NCBI RefSeq assembly: GCF_013410035.1
Contig: NZ_JACCBW010000002.1
Coordinates: 992,001-1,056,000 of the forward strand
DNA length: 64,000 nt
Direction of reading: 5' to 3'
From: Nocardioides cavernae
GTDB taxonomy: Bacteria > Actinomycetota > Actinomycetes > Propionibacteriales > Nocardioidaceae
Positions 54,337 to 63,373 of the stretch are shown piece after piece. Numbering within the stretch: the first letter of the stretch is position 1; every line of letters begins with the position of its first letter. The notes under the pieces were generated by a model. The model saw nothing but the letters and a program-made list of their open reading frames with translations, was not told where the DNA came from and did no database searches. A program made the position numbers and the translations under genes.

Positions 54337-55162
54337 GGCGCGCGTCCGGCCCGGGGCCGGGCTGGCACGACGCGCACCACCACGTCCGGCGGTTGGCGGC
54401 GTCGCCGGCCACCTCGGCCTGCACGCTGATCGGACCGCGGCACCGCCGGCACCCCTGGCGCTGTCTCCCGGTCACCCAGTGGTCGTCGCCCTTGACCGGC
54501 GAGCCGGTGGTGACCTGGTAGGCGCCGTCGACCGTCGCGGAGTGGCGCAGCATGGTCGCGGCGCGGTCCACGAGCCGCTCGACGTCGACCTCGCCGATCG
54601 GCGTCCACGGACTGACGCCGGTGAGGAAGGCGAGCTCGTTGGCCCAGAGGTTGCCGAGCCCGGCCATCGCGCGCTGGTCGAGCAGCGCGCTGACCAGCGG
54701 CGTCGACGGCTCGGCGCGCAGGCGGCGCACGGCCTCCGCGGCGTCCCAGTCGTCCCGCAGCGGGTCGGGCCCGAGGTGGCCCACGAGGTCGGCCTCGCGG
54801 GCGGTCGGCACGAGGTCGAGGTCGTGGAGCCGGATGCCGTGCACCACCCGGTCGTCGTCGAGCGTCAGCAGCAGCCGGACGTGGGGCTGCAGCGTGCCCG
54901 GCAGCCGCTTGCCGGGGGCGAGCGTCGACCACGACCCGTCCATCTTGAGGTGGCTGTGCAGCGTGGCGGCGGGCGACCCGGCCGTGGCGCTGAAGCGGGT
55001 CAGCAGGTGCTTGCCGTGGGTGTCGTGGCCCAGCACCTCGCGGCCCGCGACGTCACGGGTGGCCAGTCGGGGCGTGCGGAAGTCGGAGCGCGCGACCGTG
55101 TGGCCCACGAGCTGGCGGTCGAGCCGCCGCGCGAGCTTCCAGACGCTGTCTCCCTCGGGCAC
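54272..55162 (-). CDS. Nei2-like Fpg/Nei DNA glycosylase
   Basis: 296 residues. It starts VPEGDSVWKLARRLDRQL, giving the catalytic Pro-2 and Glu-3 after Met removal. LHSHLKMDGSW contains the catalytic Lys. The helix-two-turn-helix region is LLDQRAMAGLGNLWANELAF, and the zinc finger is CRRC...WWCASC. It excises oxidised bases with beta/delta-lyase activity. The C-terminal 30-residue basic tail beyond the zinc finger is unusual and overlaps lpdA coding. GTG 55162 gives the required PEG start. M. tuberculosis nei2 lies in the same region as lpdA. Confidence 0.9.
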   Translation of the reverse strand: MPEGDSVWKLARRLDRQLVGHTVARSDFRTPRLATRDVAGREVLGHDTHGKHLLTRFSATAGSPAATLHSHLKMDGSWSTLAPGKRLPGTLQPHVRLLLTLDDDRVVHGIRLHDLDLVPTAREADLVGHLGPDPLRDDWDAAEAVRRLRAEPSTPLVSALLDQRAMAGLGNLWANELAFLTGVSPWTPIGEVDVERLVDRAATMLRHSATVDGAYQVTTGSPVKGDDHWVTGRQRQGCRRCRGPISVQAEVAGDAANRRTWWCASCQPGPGPDARLRPGAGVARPRRRSRSSTGRR

Positions 55163-55221
55163 CCGTCCAGTGTCACAGGTGGGTGGGACAGCGGGCCGCC
55201 CGGAAGAGGGTCCCGCAGGCG

Positions 55222-55959
55222 TCAGCCGGGGGTGAGCAGGTCCCGCACCGCCGCGCACGTCCGGTCCGCGTCCTCGAGCCAGAAGTCGTGACCGATGCCG
55301 GGGAGCCGGCGCACGTCCCAGCCGCGGCCAGCCAGTCGGACGGCCATCTCGTCGGGCAGCACGGCGGGCGAGTCGTCCGAGAGCAGCACCGTGGACGGGA
55401 CGGCCGGCGCGGCCACCGCGACCGGGTGGTGCGCGACCTCGCGGAACACGCCCACGCTCATCCGCATCGCGAAGCCGGACGCCGCCGCCTCGCGCAGGAC
55501 GAGGTCCTCGGCGGAGGGCTTCGGACGGTGGCGGCTGCGCCACTTCTGCACGAGCCCGGCGGCGAGCACGCTCACCGGAGCCGCGCCCCAGAAGAGCCTC
55601 CCGCCCAGGCCCTCGCTCGGGAGGCCGAGCCGGAAGCCGGGGTCGAGGTAGAGCGCATACGCCGGCCGGAGGCGGCCGACCGCGCGCTCGAGCACCGTGC
55701 CGCCCAGGGAGTGGCCCACGACGAGGTCCAGCCCGGCGGGCAACGACTCGACGAGGTCGTCGGCGAACGCGCGGAGGCCGTAGTCGTCGGAGCGGTCGCT
55801 GCGGCCGTGGCCGCGCAGGTCGACGGTGGTCACGGTGGTGCCTCCCGCCGCGACGATCCGCTCGGTGAGCCCGCGCCAGAGGGCGCCGGACGACCCGAGC
55901 CCGTGGACGAGGGCGACCTGACGGGGGCCCGCGCCGTGCTGCTCGGTGGCGAGCCTCAC
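55222..55959 (-). CDS. Alpha/beta hydrolase, copy 2
   Basis: 245 residues. The oxyanion region is VALVHGLGSSGALW, followed by TVDLRGHGRSDRSDD, the nucleophile elbow VVGHSLGGTV (Ser) and the catalytic LPGIGHDFWLEDA (His). A cap domain lies between. Substrate unknown. GTG 55959 overlaps the stop of the upstream hydrolase by 4 bases, so the two are translationally coupled. Confidence 0.82.
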   Translation of the reverse strand: MRLATEQHGAGPRQVALVHGLGSSGALWRGLTERIVAAGGTTVTTVDLRGHGRSDRSDDYGLRAFADDLVESLPAGLDLVVGHSLGGTVLERAVGRLRPAYALYLDPGFRLGLPSEGLGGRLFWGAAPVSVLAAGLVQKWRSRHRPKPSAEDLVLREAAASGFAMRMSVGVFREVAHHPVAVAAPAVPSTVLLSDDSPAVLPDEMAVRLAGRGWDVRRLPGIGHDFWLEDADRTCAAVRDLLTPG

Positions 55960-56777
55960 CGCACGCCTGCCCCGACCTCGGCCAGGAACCCGAGGAGCAG
56001 CTCGTTGAACACGTCGGGCTGGTCGATGCTGATGGCGTGGCCGGCGTCCTCGACGACGACGGCACGCCCGGTCACGGACCCCGCCACCGCGGCCTCGGCG
56101 TGCTCGCACGACCAGACCTGGCTCTCGCGCCCCGCGAGCATGAGCAGCGGCCGGGGGAAGCGGCGTACGACGTCGCGCCAGTCCTGCAGCGCGTGGTCAC
56201 GCAGCAGCCCGAGCGTCTCGGGTGCCGTGCTGTCGCGGAAGGCGGGGGCGCCGCCGAGCCGCTCGGCCAGCCGGGCGACGGCGGGCCCGGACCGGTCGAC
56301 GGTGCGGCCGCCGTCCAGCTGCGGGACGCCGTGGTCGAAGAAGGTGGCCGCGTTGGAGGTGTCGTAGCCGTGGAAGCCGTGGGGCCAGGTGTCGTCGTTG
56401 AGCATCTTGGGGGTCTGGTCGACGACGACGGCCCCGGCGAGCCGGGAGGGTCCGAACTGGTCGACGTAGGCCCAGAGGGTGTTGCCGCCCATCGACGCCC
56501 CGACGGCGACCGCGTCGTGCAGGTCGAGGTGCTCGAGCAGCTCACCGAGGTCGCGACCGTGGCGGGCCATCCGCTGGCCGTGGGCCGGCGTCTCGGACTC
56601 GCCGTGCGCGCGGCGGTCGAAGGCGATCGCGCGGTGGCCGGCGGCGAGCAGCGCGTCGACCGTCAGCACCCAGGCGGTGGCCGGCGCCGTGAAGCCGTGC
56701 ACGAGCACGACGGGACGCCCCTCGCCCTCGTCGGTGTAGGCGAGCGTCACGTCGTCGGTCGTGGTGAAGGTCGGCAT
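55956..56777 (-). CDS. Alpha/beta hydrolase, copy 1
   Basis: 273 residues. HG motif VVLVHGFTAPATAWV, AFDRRAHGESETP, nucleophile elbow VGASMGGNTLWAYV (Ser) and VVEDAGHAISIDQPD (His). It resembles haloperoxidase/esterase-type hydrolases. TACGGT lies 7 nt before ATG 56777. It shares a fold but little close sequence with the coupled downstream hydrolase, so this is not a recent duplication. Confidence 0.84.
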   Translation of the reverse strand: MPTFTTTDDVTLAYTDEGEGRPVVLVHGFTAPATAWVLTVDALLAAGHRAIAFDRRAHGESETPAHGQRMARHGRDLGELLEHLDLHDAVAVGASMGGNTLWAYVDQFGPSRLAGAVVVDQTPKMLNDDTWPHGFHGYDTSNAATFFDHGVPQLDGGRTVDRSGPAVARLAERLGGAPAFRDSTAPETLGLLRDHALQDWRDVVRRFPRPLLMLAGRESQVWSCEHAEAAVAGSVTGRAVVVEDAGHAISIDQPDVFNELLLGFLAEVGAGVR

Positions 56778-56784
56778 GCCACCG

Positions 56785-56790
56785 ACCGTA
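56785..56790 (-). promoter_or_regulatory. -10 element of a leaderless promoter for the hydrolase pair
   Basis: TACGGT on the minus strand lies 7 nt before ATG 56777. Confidence 0.45.
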
Positions 56791-56841
56791 GCCGCGCCGG
56801 TCCGTCGCACGGGATGGAGACAACCCCCACACCGGCGGGCG

Positions 56842-58518
56842 TCAGGTGGAGAGCTCCGCCATCAACCGGTGGAGCCGCAGCGCGACCTGGAGCTCGAGCG
56901 CGCGTCCCGGCTCCTTCCACTGCGTGCCCAGCACCTCGGTGACCCGGTCGAGGCGCTGGTAGAGCGTGTTGGGGTGGATGTGGAGCGCCTCGCAGGTGCG
57001 GGCGTGGTGCCGGGCGTGCTCGAGGTAGTTCTCGAGCGTGGTCGCGAGGTCGCGCTGCCGCTCCCGGTCGTGGTCGAGCAGGGGGCCGATGGTGGTCCGG
57101 ACGAAGGTCGCCAGCTCCTCGCGTCCGGACCCGCTGAAGAGCGAGCGGTAGAGCCCGAGGTCGTCGGCGGCCGCACACGTCCCGGGCCGGCCCAGCGCGA
57201 GCAGGAGGGCGGCGGTCTGACGAGCCTCCTCGTGCGCGGCGCGCACGCCCGCCAGGCCTCCCGCGGCCGCGGCCAGCCCGGTCGTGGGGGCCTCGCGCGC
57301 GGACAGCCGCGCGGCCGCCTCGCGCGCGTCCTCCACCCCGGTGGGCGCGAGGACGATGACCCGCCCGGCGTGCGTCGCGGACCAGCCGCGGAGGTCCGCG
57401 GCGAGGCGGGCGGCGTACGCGGTCGCGTGGGCGACGCCGACCGGCTCGGGCTCGACGACGGCGACGGCGGCGACGGCGCGCAGGTCGATGCCGACGGCGC
57501 GGGCGCGGCGTACGAGGCTGTCCTCGTCGGCGTCGGAGGAGAGGAGGGCGTGGACGAGCTCGCCCCGGGTGCGCAGCTCGGCCTCGGCGACGGAGCGTTC
57601 GGACGCGACGAGGACGGCGACCGTGGTGGCGCCGATGCGCAGGAGCCGGTGGGTGTCCTCGTCGGTCGCGCCGGCCGCGTCGGGAGGGCTGGCGACCAGG
57701 TCGCCCACGCGTCCGTCCGGCAGGTCGACGGGCACGACGAGGCCGTCGTCCGTGGCGCGCTCGCCGGCGAGCGTGCGCCCGTCCGCGTCGCGCACCTCGA
57801 CCGTCAGCCCGGCAGCGCGATCGAGGGCGGCCACCACCTCGGGGAGGCCGCCTCCGCGGATGACGACCTCGTTGAGGACGTCGCGCAGGTCGCTGGCCCG
57901 CTGGCGGCTCTCGCTGATCTCGCGCAGGGTCGCGTTGGCCTGCCGCAGCTCGGCGGCGGCGGCGCGCTCCCGGTCGAAGAGGTCGGCGGTCCGCAGCGCG
58001 AGGGCGGCGTGGGCCGCCAGGCCGGCGAGCAGCTCGACGTCGTGGTCCACGAAGGGACGTGGCCGTCGCTCGGCGGCGAGCAGCACGCCGAGCGTGTCGT
58101 CGCCCACCACGAGCGGGACCCCGAGGATCCCGCCCAGCTGCTCGCTCTGGGCCGCGGACTCCGCCCCCTCCGTACGCCGGAAGCGGCTGTCGTGCAGGTA
58201 GTCCCCGCTCCACAGCGGCCGGCCCGTCGCGAGCACCTGGCCGCCCAGCCCCTGGGCGGGCGCGAGCTCGATGCCGCGCATCGCCGAGCCCATGGCGCCG
58301 TCGACGACCTCGATCCGCAGCCGGTCCCCGCGCAGGAGCATGATGTAGGCGACGTCGGCGCCGAGCAGCCGACGGGCCTGCCGGGCGACCTCGTCGAGGA
58401 CCTCGCGGGTGTCGTGGAGGGCGGCCAGGCGGCGGGCCAGGTCGTTGAGCACGGAGAGCTCGTCGGCGCGACGACGCAGCTCCTCGAGCGACTGCACGTC
58501 GTCGTGCCGGGGACCCAT
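56842..58518 (-). CDS. GAF-domain PucR-type transcriptional regulator
   Basis: 558 residues. An N-terminal coiled-coil-like start is followed by a GAF domain at about 25-180 (VLDEVARQARRLLGADVAYI, GLGGQVLATGRPLWSGDYL, GILGVPLVVGDDTLGVLLAA). A signalling coil and a middle PucR region precede the C-terminal PucR helix-turn-helix (about 490-550, ENYLEHARHHARTCEALHIH and TLYQRLDRV). Such proteins activate catabolic genes on sensing a small molecule. It is 35 nt behind the FAD oxidase gene on the same strand. ATG 58518 has GAGG upstream; ATG 58536 is an alternative. Confidence 0.85.
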   Translation of the reverse strand: MGPRHDDVQSLEELRRRADELSVLNDLARRLAALHDTREVLDEVARQARRLLGADVAYIMLLRGDRLRIEVVDGAMGSAMRGIELAPAQGLGGQVLATGRPLWSGDYLHDSRFRRTEGAESAAQSEQLGGILGVPLVVGDDTLGVLLAAERRPRPFVDHDVELLAGLAAHAALALRTADLFDRERAAAAELRQANATLREISESRQRASDLRDVLNEVVIRGGGLPEVVAALDRAAGLTVEVRDADGRTLAGERATDDGLVVPVDLPDGRVGDLVASPPDAAGATDEDTHRLLRIGATTVAVLVASERSVAEAELRTRGELVHALLSSDADEDSLVRRARAVGIDLRAVAAVAVVEPEPVGVAHATAYAARLAADLRGWSATHAGRVIVLAPTGVEDAREAAARLSAREAPTTGLAAAAGGLAGVRAAHEEARQTAALLLALGRPGTCAAADDLGLYRSLFSGSGREELATFVRTTIGPLLDHDRERQRDLATTLENYLEHARHHARTCEALHIHPNTLYQRLDRVTEVLGTQWKEPGRALELQVALRLHRLMAELST

Positions 58519-58553
58519 CGCCCCATCCTCGTGCATGGGACGCCCGGGCGGTC

Positions 58554-59966
58554 TCAGCCCACGACCTTCCCGGGGTTGAGCACGCCGTGCGGGTCGAGCG
58601 CGCGACGGATCGCCCGGTGCATGTCGAGCACCGCGAGCGGGAGCTCGGCTGCGAGCCCGGCGCGCTTGAGGAGCCCGACCCCGTGCTCCCCGGTGACCGT
58701 CCCGCCGCAGGCGAGGGCCTCGCCGATGATGTCGTCGAAGGCGGCCTGCGCGCGCACCCGGGCCGCCTCGTCGCCGGCCGGCGTGATGATCAGCGGGTGC
58801 AGGTTGCCGTCCCCGGCGTGGGCGATGTTGGCGATGAGCACGTCGTGCTGCACACCGATCGCCTGGACGCGCGCGAGCATCTCCGGGACGCGACCCACGG
58901 GGACGCAGACGTCCTCGGTCAGCACGGGTCCCAGCCGCTCGAGCGCGGGATAGGCCAGCCGCCGCGCGGCGAACATCGCGTCCGCCTCGGCCTCGTCGTC
59001 GGACCGGGCGGCGAACGACGCGCCCGACGACTCGAACGACGCCAGCACGGCGTCGGCCTCCGCGGCCCCGGCTGCTCCCGGGGCGTCAACCCGCGCGAGG
59101 AGGATCGCCTCGCAGTCGGCGTCGATGCCCAGGTCCTTCCAGGCGTTGACCGCGTCGAGGCAGTGCTGGTCGAGGAGCTCGAGCGCCGAGGGCACGATCC
59201 CGGCGCGGGCGACGGCGGCGACCGCCTCGCCCGCGGCGACGAGGGAGCCGAAGAAGCCGACCACGGTCTGCTCCGGTGCCCGCGCCGGGCGCAGCCTGAC
59301 CGTCACCTCGGTCACCAGCCCGAGCGTGCCCTCGGACCCGACGAGCAGCGAGACCAGGTCGTAGCCCGCCACGCCCTTGGCGGTCTCCCGCCCGACGCGG
59401 ACCAGCTCCCCGGTGCCGGTGACGACCTCCAGGGCGAGCACGTAGTCGCCCGTGACGCCGTACTTCACGCAGCACACGCCCCCGGCGTTGGTGGCCACGT
59501 TGCCGCCGATCGTCGACCAGGGCGAGCTCGCCGGGTCGGGCGGGTACCAGAGGCCCTGCTCGGCGCACGCGGCGCGGAGGTCGTCGTTGACGACCCCGGG
59601 CTGGACGACGGCGAGCCGCTCGACGGGGTCGATGCGCAGCACCGCGGCCATCCGCTCGAAGCTGACGACGATCCCGCCGGCGACCGCGTTCGCGCCGCCG
59701 GACAGCCCCGTCCCGGCGCCACGGGGGACCACCGGTACGCCGTGCTCGAGGCACCAGCGGACGATGGTGCGTACGCCCTCCGAGCAGGTCGGCCGGGCCA
59801 CGGCCAGGGGCTGCGCCCAGGGCGCCCACTCGGCCTCGTCGTGGCTGTAGCGCGCGGTGGAGGCCGGGTCGGTGAGGATCGTCCCGGCGGGCAGCAGGGC
59901 GGCGAGCCCGGCGACATCGGGGAGGTCGGCGGCGTCCGACTGCGGGCGTACGGCGGACAGGGTCAT
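58554..59966 (-). CDS. FAD-linked oxidase (GlcD glycolate/lactate type)
   Basis: 470 residues. FAD-binding type 4 motifs: GVPVVPRGAGTGLSGGANAV, STIGGNVATNAGGVCCVKYG, LVSLLVGSEGTLGLVTEV and the C-terminal GTVTGEHGVGLLKR. Members oxidise glycolate, D-lactate or other 2-hydroxy acids. A glcE/glcF pair is absent, so it may act alone, like D-lactate dehydrogenases. It overlaps the MFS gene stop by 4 bases and precedes the PucR regulator, making a transporter-oxidase-regulator unit. Confidence 0.87.
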   Translation of the reverse strand: MTLSAVRPQSDAADLPDVAGLAALLPAGTILTDPASTARYSHDEAEWAPWAQPLAVARPTCSEGVRTIVRWCLEHGVPVVPRGAGTGLSGGANAVAGGIVVSFERMAAVLRIDPVERLAVVQPGVVNDDLRAACAEQGLWYPPDPASSPWSTIGGNVATNAGGVCCVKYGVTGDYVLALEVVTGTGELVRVGRETAKGVAGYDLVSLLVGSEGTLGLVTEVTVRLRPARAPEQTVVGFFGSLVAAGEAVAAVARAGIVPSALELLDQHCLDAVNAWKDLGIDADCEAILLARVDAPGAAGAAEADAVLASFESSGASFAARSDDEAEADAMFAARRLAYPALERLGPVLTEDVCVPVGRVPEMLARVQAIGVQHDVLIANIAHAGDGNLHPLIITPAGDEAARVRAQAAFDDIIGEALACGGTVTGEHGVGLLKRAGLAAELPLAVLDMHRAIRRALDPHGVLNPGKVVG

Positions 59967-61252
59967 CGCACGGCCTTGATCGGGCGGACGAGGGCGGCGC
60001 CGAGCATCACGAAGACGATGCCGGAGACGAACAGGGCCGGGTAGCCGCCGGTGAGCGTGACCAGCGCGGCGGCGATCGAGGGGCTGAGCGCCTGGGGGAG
60101 GGTGGTCGCGAGGCCGAGGATGGCGAGGTCGCGGCCGGCGCTGCTGCCGCCCTGGAGCCGGGCCGGCAGCACCTCGGTCATGAGGGCGAGGTCGATCGAG
60201 ATGTAGACGCCGAAGCCCAGGCCGAGCAGGAAGGCGTACGCCAGCACGCCGGTGGTGGTGGGGACGGCGAGCGGGATGGCCAGGGCCACCGACATCACGA
60301 CGGAGGACCAGACGATGAAGGGTTTGCGGCGCCCGACCTTGTCGGAGAGCCAGCCGCTGCCGATCGCGGACAGCAGCACGCCCACCAGGAGGACGACGCC
60401 CATGGTGGCGGCGAACGAGTTGGACTCAGCGTCGCTGAGGCCGATGTAGTCGCGCAGGATGTAGAGGCCGTAGGTCTGGGCGCCGTAGAAGCCGATGACC
60501 ATGAGGAACCGGGACGCGAAGGCCCACGCGAAGTCGGGGTGCTGGCGCGGGCTGACCCAGAAGCCGCGGAGGAACTCGCGGGCGCCGGTGCGCTCGCGGG
60601 GCAGGTGGGCGCTGGGCTCGTCGCGGTTGACGACGACGAAGACGCCGACGACGACCACGGCGAGCGCGGACAGCACGACGTAGGGGAGCATCCCCTGCGT
60701 CGCGGTGCCTCCGGCCACGACGACGCCCACGGCGTTGCCGATGGTGATGCCGACGCCGATCATCGCCGAGACGCCTCCCCGGCGTGCGGCCGGGTAGCGG
60801 TCGGGGACGATCGCGGTGGCCGCGGCCTGGAGCGTGTTGACGCCGACCTGGACCACCAGCCACACGAGCGCCACCGCCAGCACCGACTGGGCCAGCGGGA
60901 GGCCGAGCAGGAAGCCGGAGGTGAGGAGCGCTCCACCCACCATCCAGGGGGTGCGGCGGCCGAAGCGCGAGCGGGTGGCGTCGGAGAAGGCGCCGGCGAG
61001 CGGCTGGGCGAAGATGTTGGCGATGAAGGCCACCGTCGTGACGAAGGCGAGGTTGCCGACCTTCCCCGCCTCGTCGATGCCCGCCACGATGTTGGGCAGC
61101 AGGATGCCGTTGCCGCCCGAGTTCACCGCGAGCATCGCGACGTAGACCATCAGCAGGCCGAAGGACATGCGGCGCAGCGGCTGCCCTCCGGGGACGGGCG
61201 TCGCGGTCGGGGCGACGGGCGGGGCGGGTGTGGTGATCTCGGACAGCGCCAT
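59963..61252 (-). CDS. MFS transporter
   Basis: 429 residues with 12 predicted membrane segments. The loop 2-3 motif is GAFSDATRSRFGRRTPW, close to the SLC45/sugar-cation symporter form. The matching loop in the second half is GWLSDKVGRRKPF. A Pro/Thr-rich cytoplasmic start of about 35 residues precedes the first helix. The transported compound is probably the oxidase substrate (a hydroxy acid or sugar derivative), by operon context only. AGGAG lies 6-7 nt before ATG 61252. Confidence 0.87.
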   Translation of the reverse strand: MALSEITTPAPPVAPTATPVPGGQPLRRMSFGLLMVYVAMLAVNSGGNGILLPNIVAGIDEAGKVGNLAFVTTVAFIANIFAQPLAGAFSDATRSRFGRRTPWMVGGALLTSGFLLGLPLAQSVLAVALVWLVVQVGVNTLQAAATAIVPDRYPAARRGGVSAMIGVGITIGNAVGVVVAGGTATQGMLPYVVLSALAVVVVGVFVVVNRDEPSAHLPRERTGAREFLRGFWVSPRQHPDFAWAFASRFLMVIGFYGAQTYGLYILRDYIGLSDAESNSFAATMGVVLLVGVLLSAIGSGWLSDKVGRRKPFIVWSSVVMSVALAIPLAVPTTTGVLAYAFLLGLGFGVYISIDLALMTEVLPARLQGGSSAGRDLAILGLATTLPQALSPSIAAALVTLTGGYPALFVSGIVFVMLGAALVRPIKAVR

Positions 61253-61374
61253 CGGGTGCTCCTGGCTCGGGGCGGCCTGGTCGCCGCTCCCGCCGACGCT
61301 ACGGACGCCCGCGCCCACCGGCGACGGACGTGTTCTCCGTCACCGACCTCTCCCCATGGAGAGGATCTCCACGC

Positions 61375-62076
61375 TCAGCCGAACGGCCCGTTGATCCCGT
61401 TCGCCCCGTCGGTCGTCTGCTTGAGGTAGGCGGCGGCGAGGTTCTGCTGCCCGTGCACGCCGTGGGCGGTGCCGCGCGCCAGCTGGACGCCGGCGTCGAT
61501 CGCGCCGTCGATGCCGCTGGAGAGGTGCCACGGCACCCACCGGTCCCCGACGCGGACCATCCGGACGAGGGGATCCTCACCGGCGGCCAGCCGACGGGCG
61601 TCCGCGGCGCAGACACCGATGACCCGGGCGACCCCGCCCGGCGGGGTCCACTCCACGTCCCGCATCGCGGGGCCGTGCCGCGGGTCGAAGAAGCACGGCT
61701 CGCGCCGCTCGGGGAGCGGGTCGCCGTCGCGGACCGCGATCACGGCGGCCCGGTGGTAGCGGGCGTCGGCGAGGACCTGCTCGATCGCGACCACGTCGTC
61801 CGCGGTCTCGCTCGTGGCGAGCCGGTGCTTGGCCTGCTCGTAGTGCTCCAGCGCGCGCCGGTAGTGCTCACGCGCCGCCGGGTCGAGGTCGTCGCCGAGG
61901 GTGTCGACGTGCAGGTCGGTCAGCTGCTCGCCGAGCACCGTGACGTCCTCGTCCACCACCTTGCGCGCGACGCGCCACCGGTCCTTCTCGACCAGCTCCT
62001 GCTCGCGCCTGCGCCTGCGTCCCCCGAACATGTCGCGCAGTCTGTCACCGATCCCACGGTCCGGGACCGGCGCCAC
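61375..62076 (-). CDS. Uncharacterised actinobacterial protein with Cys-containing C-terminal motif
   Basis: About 233 residues from GTG 62076; ATG 62031 (218 residues) is the alternative, since neither has a clear ribosome-binding site. An acidic/basic helical stretch (about 25-115, DDLDPAAREHYRRALEHYEQ) is followed by CFFDPRHGPAMRDVEWTPPGG and GVCAADARRLAAGEDP, then WVPWHLSSGID. No signal peptide or membrane segment is seen. I have seen this CFFDP...CAADA pattern only in uncharacterised actinobacterial proteins and do not assign a function. It is divergent from the SpoIID-domain gene. Confidence 0.65.
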   Translation of the reverse strand: MAPVPDRGIGDRLRDMFGGRRRRREQELVEKDRWRVARKVVDEDVTVLGEQLTDLHVDTLGDDLDPAAREHYRRALEHYEQAKHRLATSETADDVVAIEQVLADARYHRAAVIAVRDGDPLPERREPCFFDPRHGPAMRDVEWTPPGGVARVIGVCAADARRLAAGEDPLVRMVRVGDRWVPWHLSSGIDGAIDAGVQLARGTAHGVHGQQNLAAAYLKQTTDGANGINGPFG

Positions 62077-62131
62077 CGCTCCCCTGTACGCTCGGAGATT
62101 CTGTTCCGTCGACCTCGGGGGAGGACACGCC

Positions 62132-63373
62132 ATGACCAGGACCCGGCTGCGACCACGCCTGCTGGCCGCGCTCGCCGCGAGTGCCCTCCTGCTGCCGGTG
62201 CTGCCCGCGTCCGGCGCGTCGGCGGCCGAGCCGCGCAGGAAGGTCGAGGTCTGGTCGACCCCCGGCAGCACCGCGATCACCCTCACCGGCCACGGGTTCG
62301 GCCACGGCCACGGCATGTCGCAGTACGGCGCGCTCGGCGCCGCCCAGCAGGGCCTGGGCTGGCAGCAGATCAACGAGTTCTACTACCCCGGCACCACGTG
62401 GGGCGAGGTACGCGGCACGATCCGCGTGCTCATCACCTCCGACACCGGCCGCGACGTCCAGGTCGCCGCCGAGCGCGGCCTCAAGGTCACCAGCCTGTCC
62501 CGCACGCGGACCTGGCGGGTGCCGTCCTTCGCGGCGAAGAAGTGGCGACTCGTCGCGCAGGGCGAGCGCACCGCGGTGCAGTGGACCAAGGGCGGCCGCT
62601 GGCGGACGTGGAGGACCTTCCGCGGCGAGGCGGAGTTCACCGCCTCCGACGGGCTCCTCACGCTCGTCACGCCCCGCGGCCGGCACGACTACCGCGGCGC
62701 CCTGCAGTCCGTCGGCCCGCGCCAGGGCGGCAAGCGGCAGACGGTCAACAAGCTCGGCATGGAGGCGTACCTCCGCGGCGTCGTGCCGCAGGAGGTCCCC
62801 GCGCTCTGGACCCCCGCCGCCGTGAGCGCGCAGTCGGTCGCGGCGCGGACCTACGCGGCGTACGAGCGCTCCCACCCGGCCGCCGCGCACTACGACCTCT
62901 GCGACACCACCCAGTGCCAGGTCTACGGCGGCGCCGACGTCGAGCACCCCGCCGCGACCGACGCCATCCGCGCGACCGCGCGCCAGGGCCTCTTCTTCGA
63001 CGGGCGCCCCGCGTTCACGCAGTTCTCCGCCAGCAACGGCGGGTGGTCCTCCGCGGGCTCGATGCCCTACCTGGTCGCGCAGCAGGACCCCTACGACGGT
63101 CTCGTGAACCCGACGTACTCCACGTGGACGACCACGATCGACGACACCCAGGTCGAGAAGCAGTGGCCCGACATGGGCGACCTCACCGGCATCGAGGTGA
63201 TCGCCCGCGACGGCAACGGCGACTGGGGCGGTCGGGTCACCGAGATGGCGTTCGTCTTCGCCAACGGGCGCATCACGACCGACGGCGACGCCGTCCGGTC
63301 CGCCTTCGGCCTCTACTCCGACTGGTTCACCTTCAGCGTCACGCCGCGGCAGAAGGGTCCGGCCCGCCAGTGA
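62132..63373 (+). CDS. Secreted SpoIID/LytB-domain protein
   Basis: 413 residues. A signal peptide (LLAALAASALLLPVLPASGASA) precedes GHGFGHGHGMSQYGALGAAQ, a hallmark of SpoIID-type proteins. The SpoIID core follows: VNKLGMEAYLRGVVPQEVPA, LWTPAAVSAQSVAARTYA and TQCQVYGG. SpoIID of Bacillus is a peptidoglycan lytic transglycosylase; in non-sporulating actinobacteria the role is probably wall remodelling. GGGGAGG lies 7 nt before ATG 62132. The stop overlaps the lipoprotein start (GTGA). Confidence 0.88.
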   Translation: MTRTRLRPRLLAALAASALLLPVLPASGASAAEPRRKVEVWSTPGSTAITLTGHGFGHGHGMSQYGALGAAQQGLGWQQINEFYYPGTTWGEVRGTIRVLITSDTGRDVQVAAERGLKVTSLSRTRTWRVPSFAAKKWRLVAQGERTAVQWTKGGRWRTWRTFRGEAEFTASDGLLTLVTPRGRHDYRGALQSVGPRQGGKRQTVNKLGMEAYLRGVVPQEVPALWTPAAVSAQSVAARTYAAYERSHPAAAHYDLCDTTQCQVYGGADVEHPAATDAIRATARQGLFFDGRPAFTQFSASNGGWSSAGSMPYLVAQQDPYDGLVNPTYSTWTTTIDDTQVEKQWPDMGDLTGIEVIARDGNGDWGGRVTEMAFVFANGRITTDGDAVRSAFGLYSDWFTFSVTPRQKGPARQ

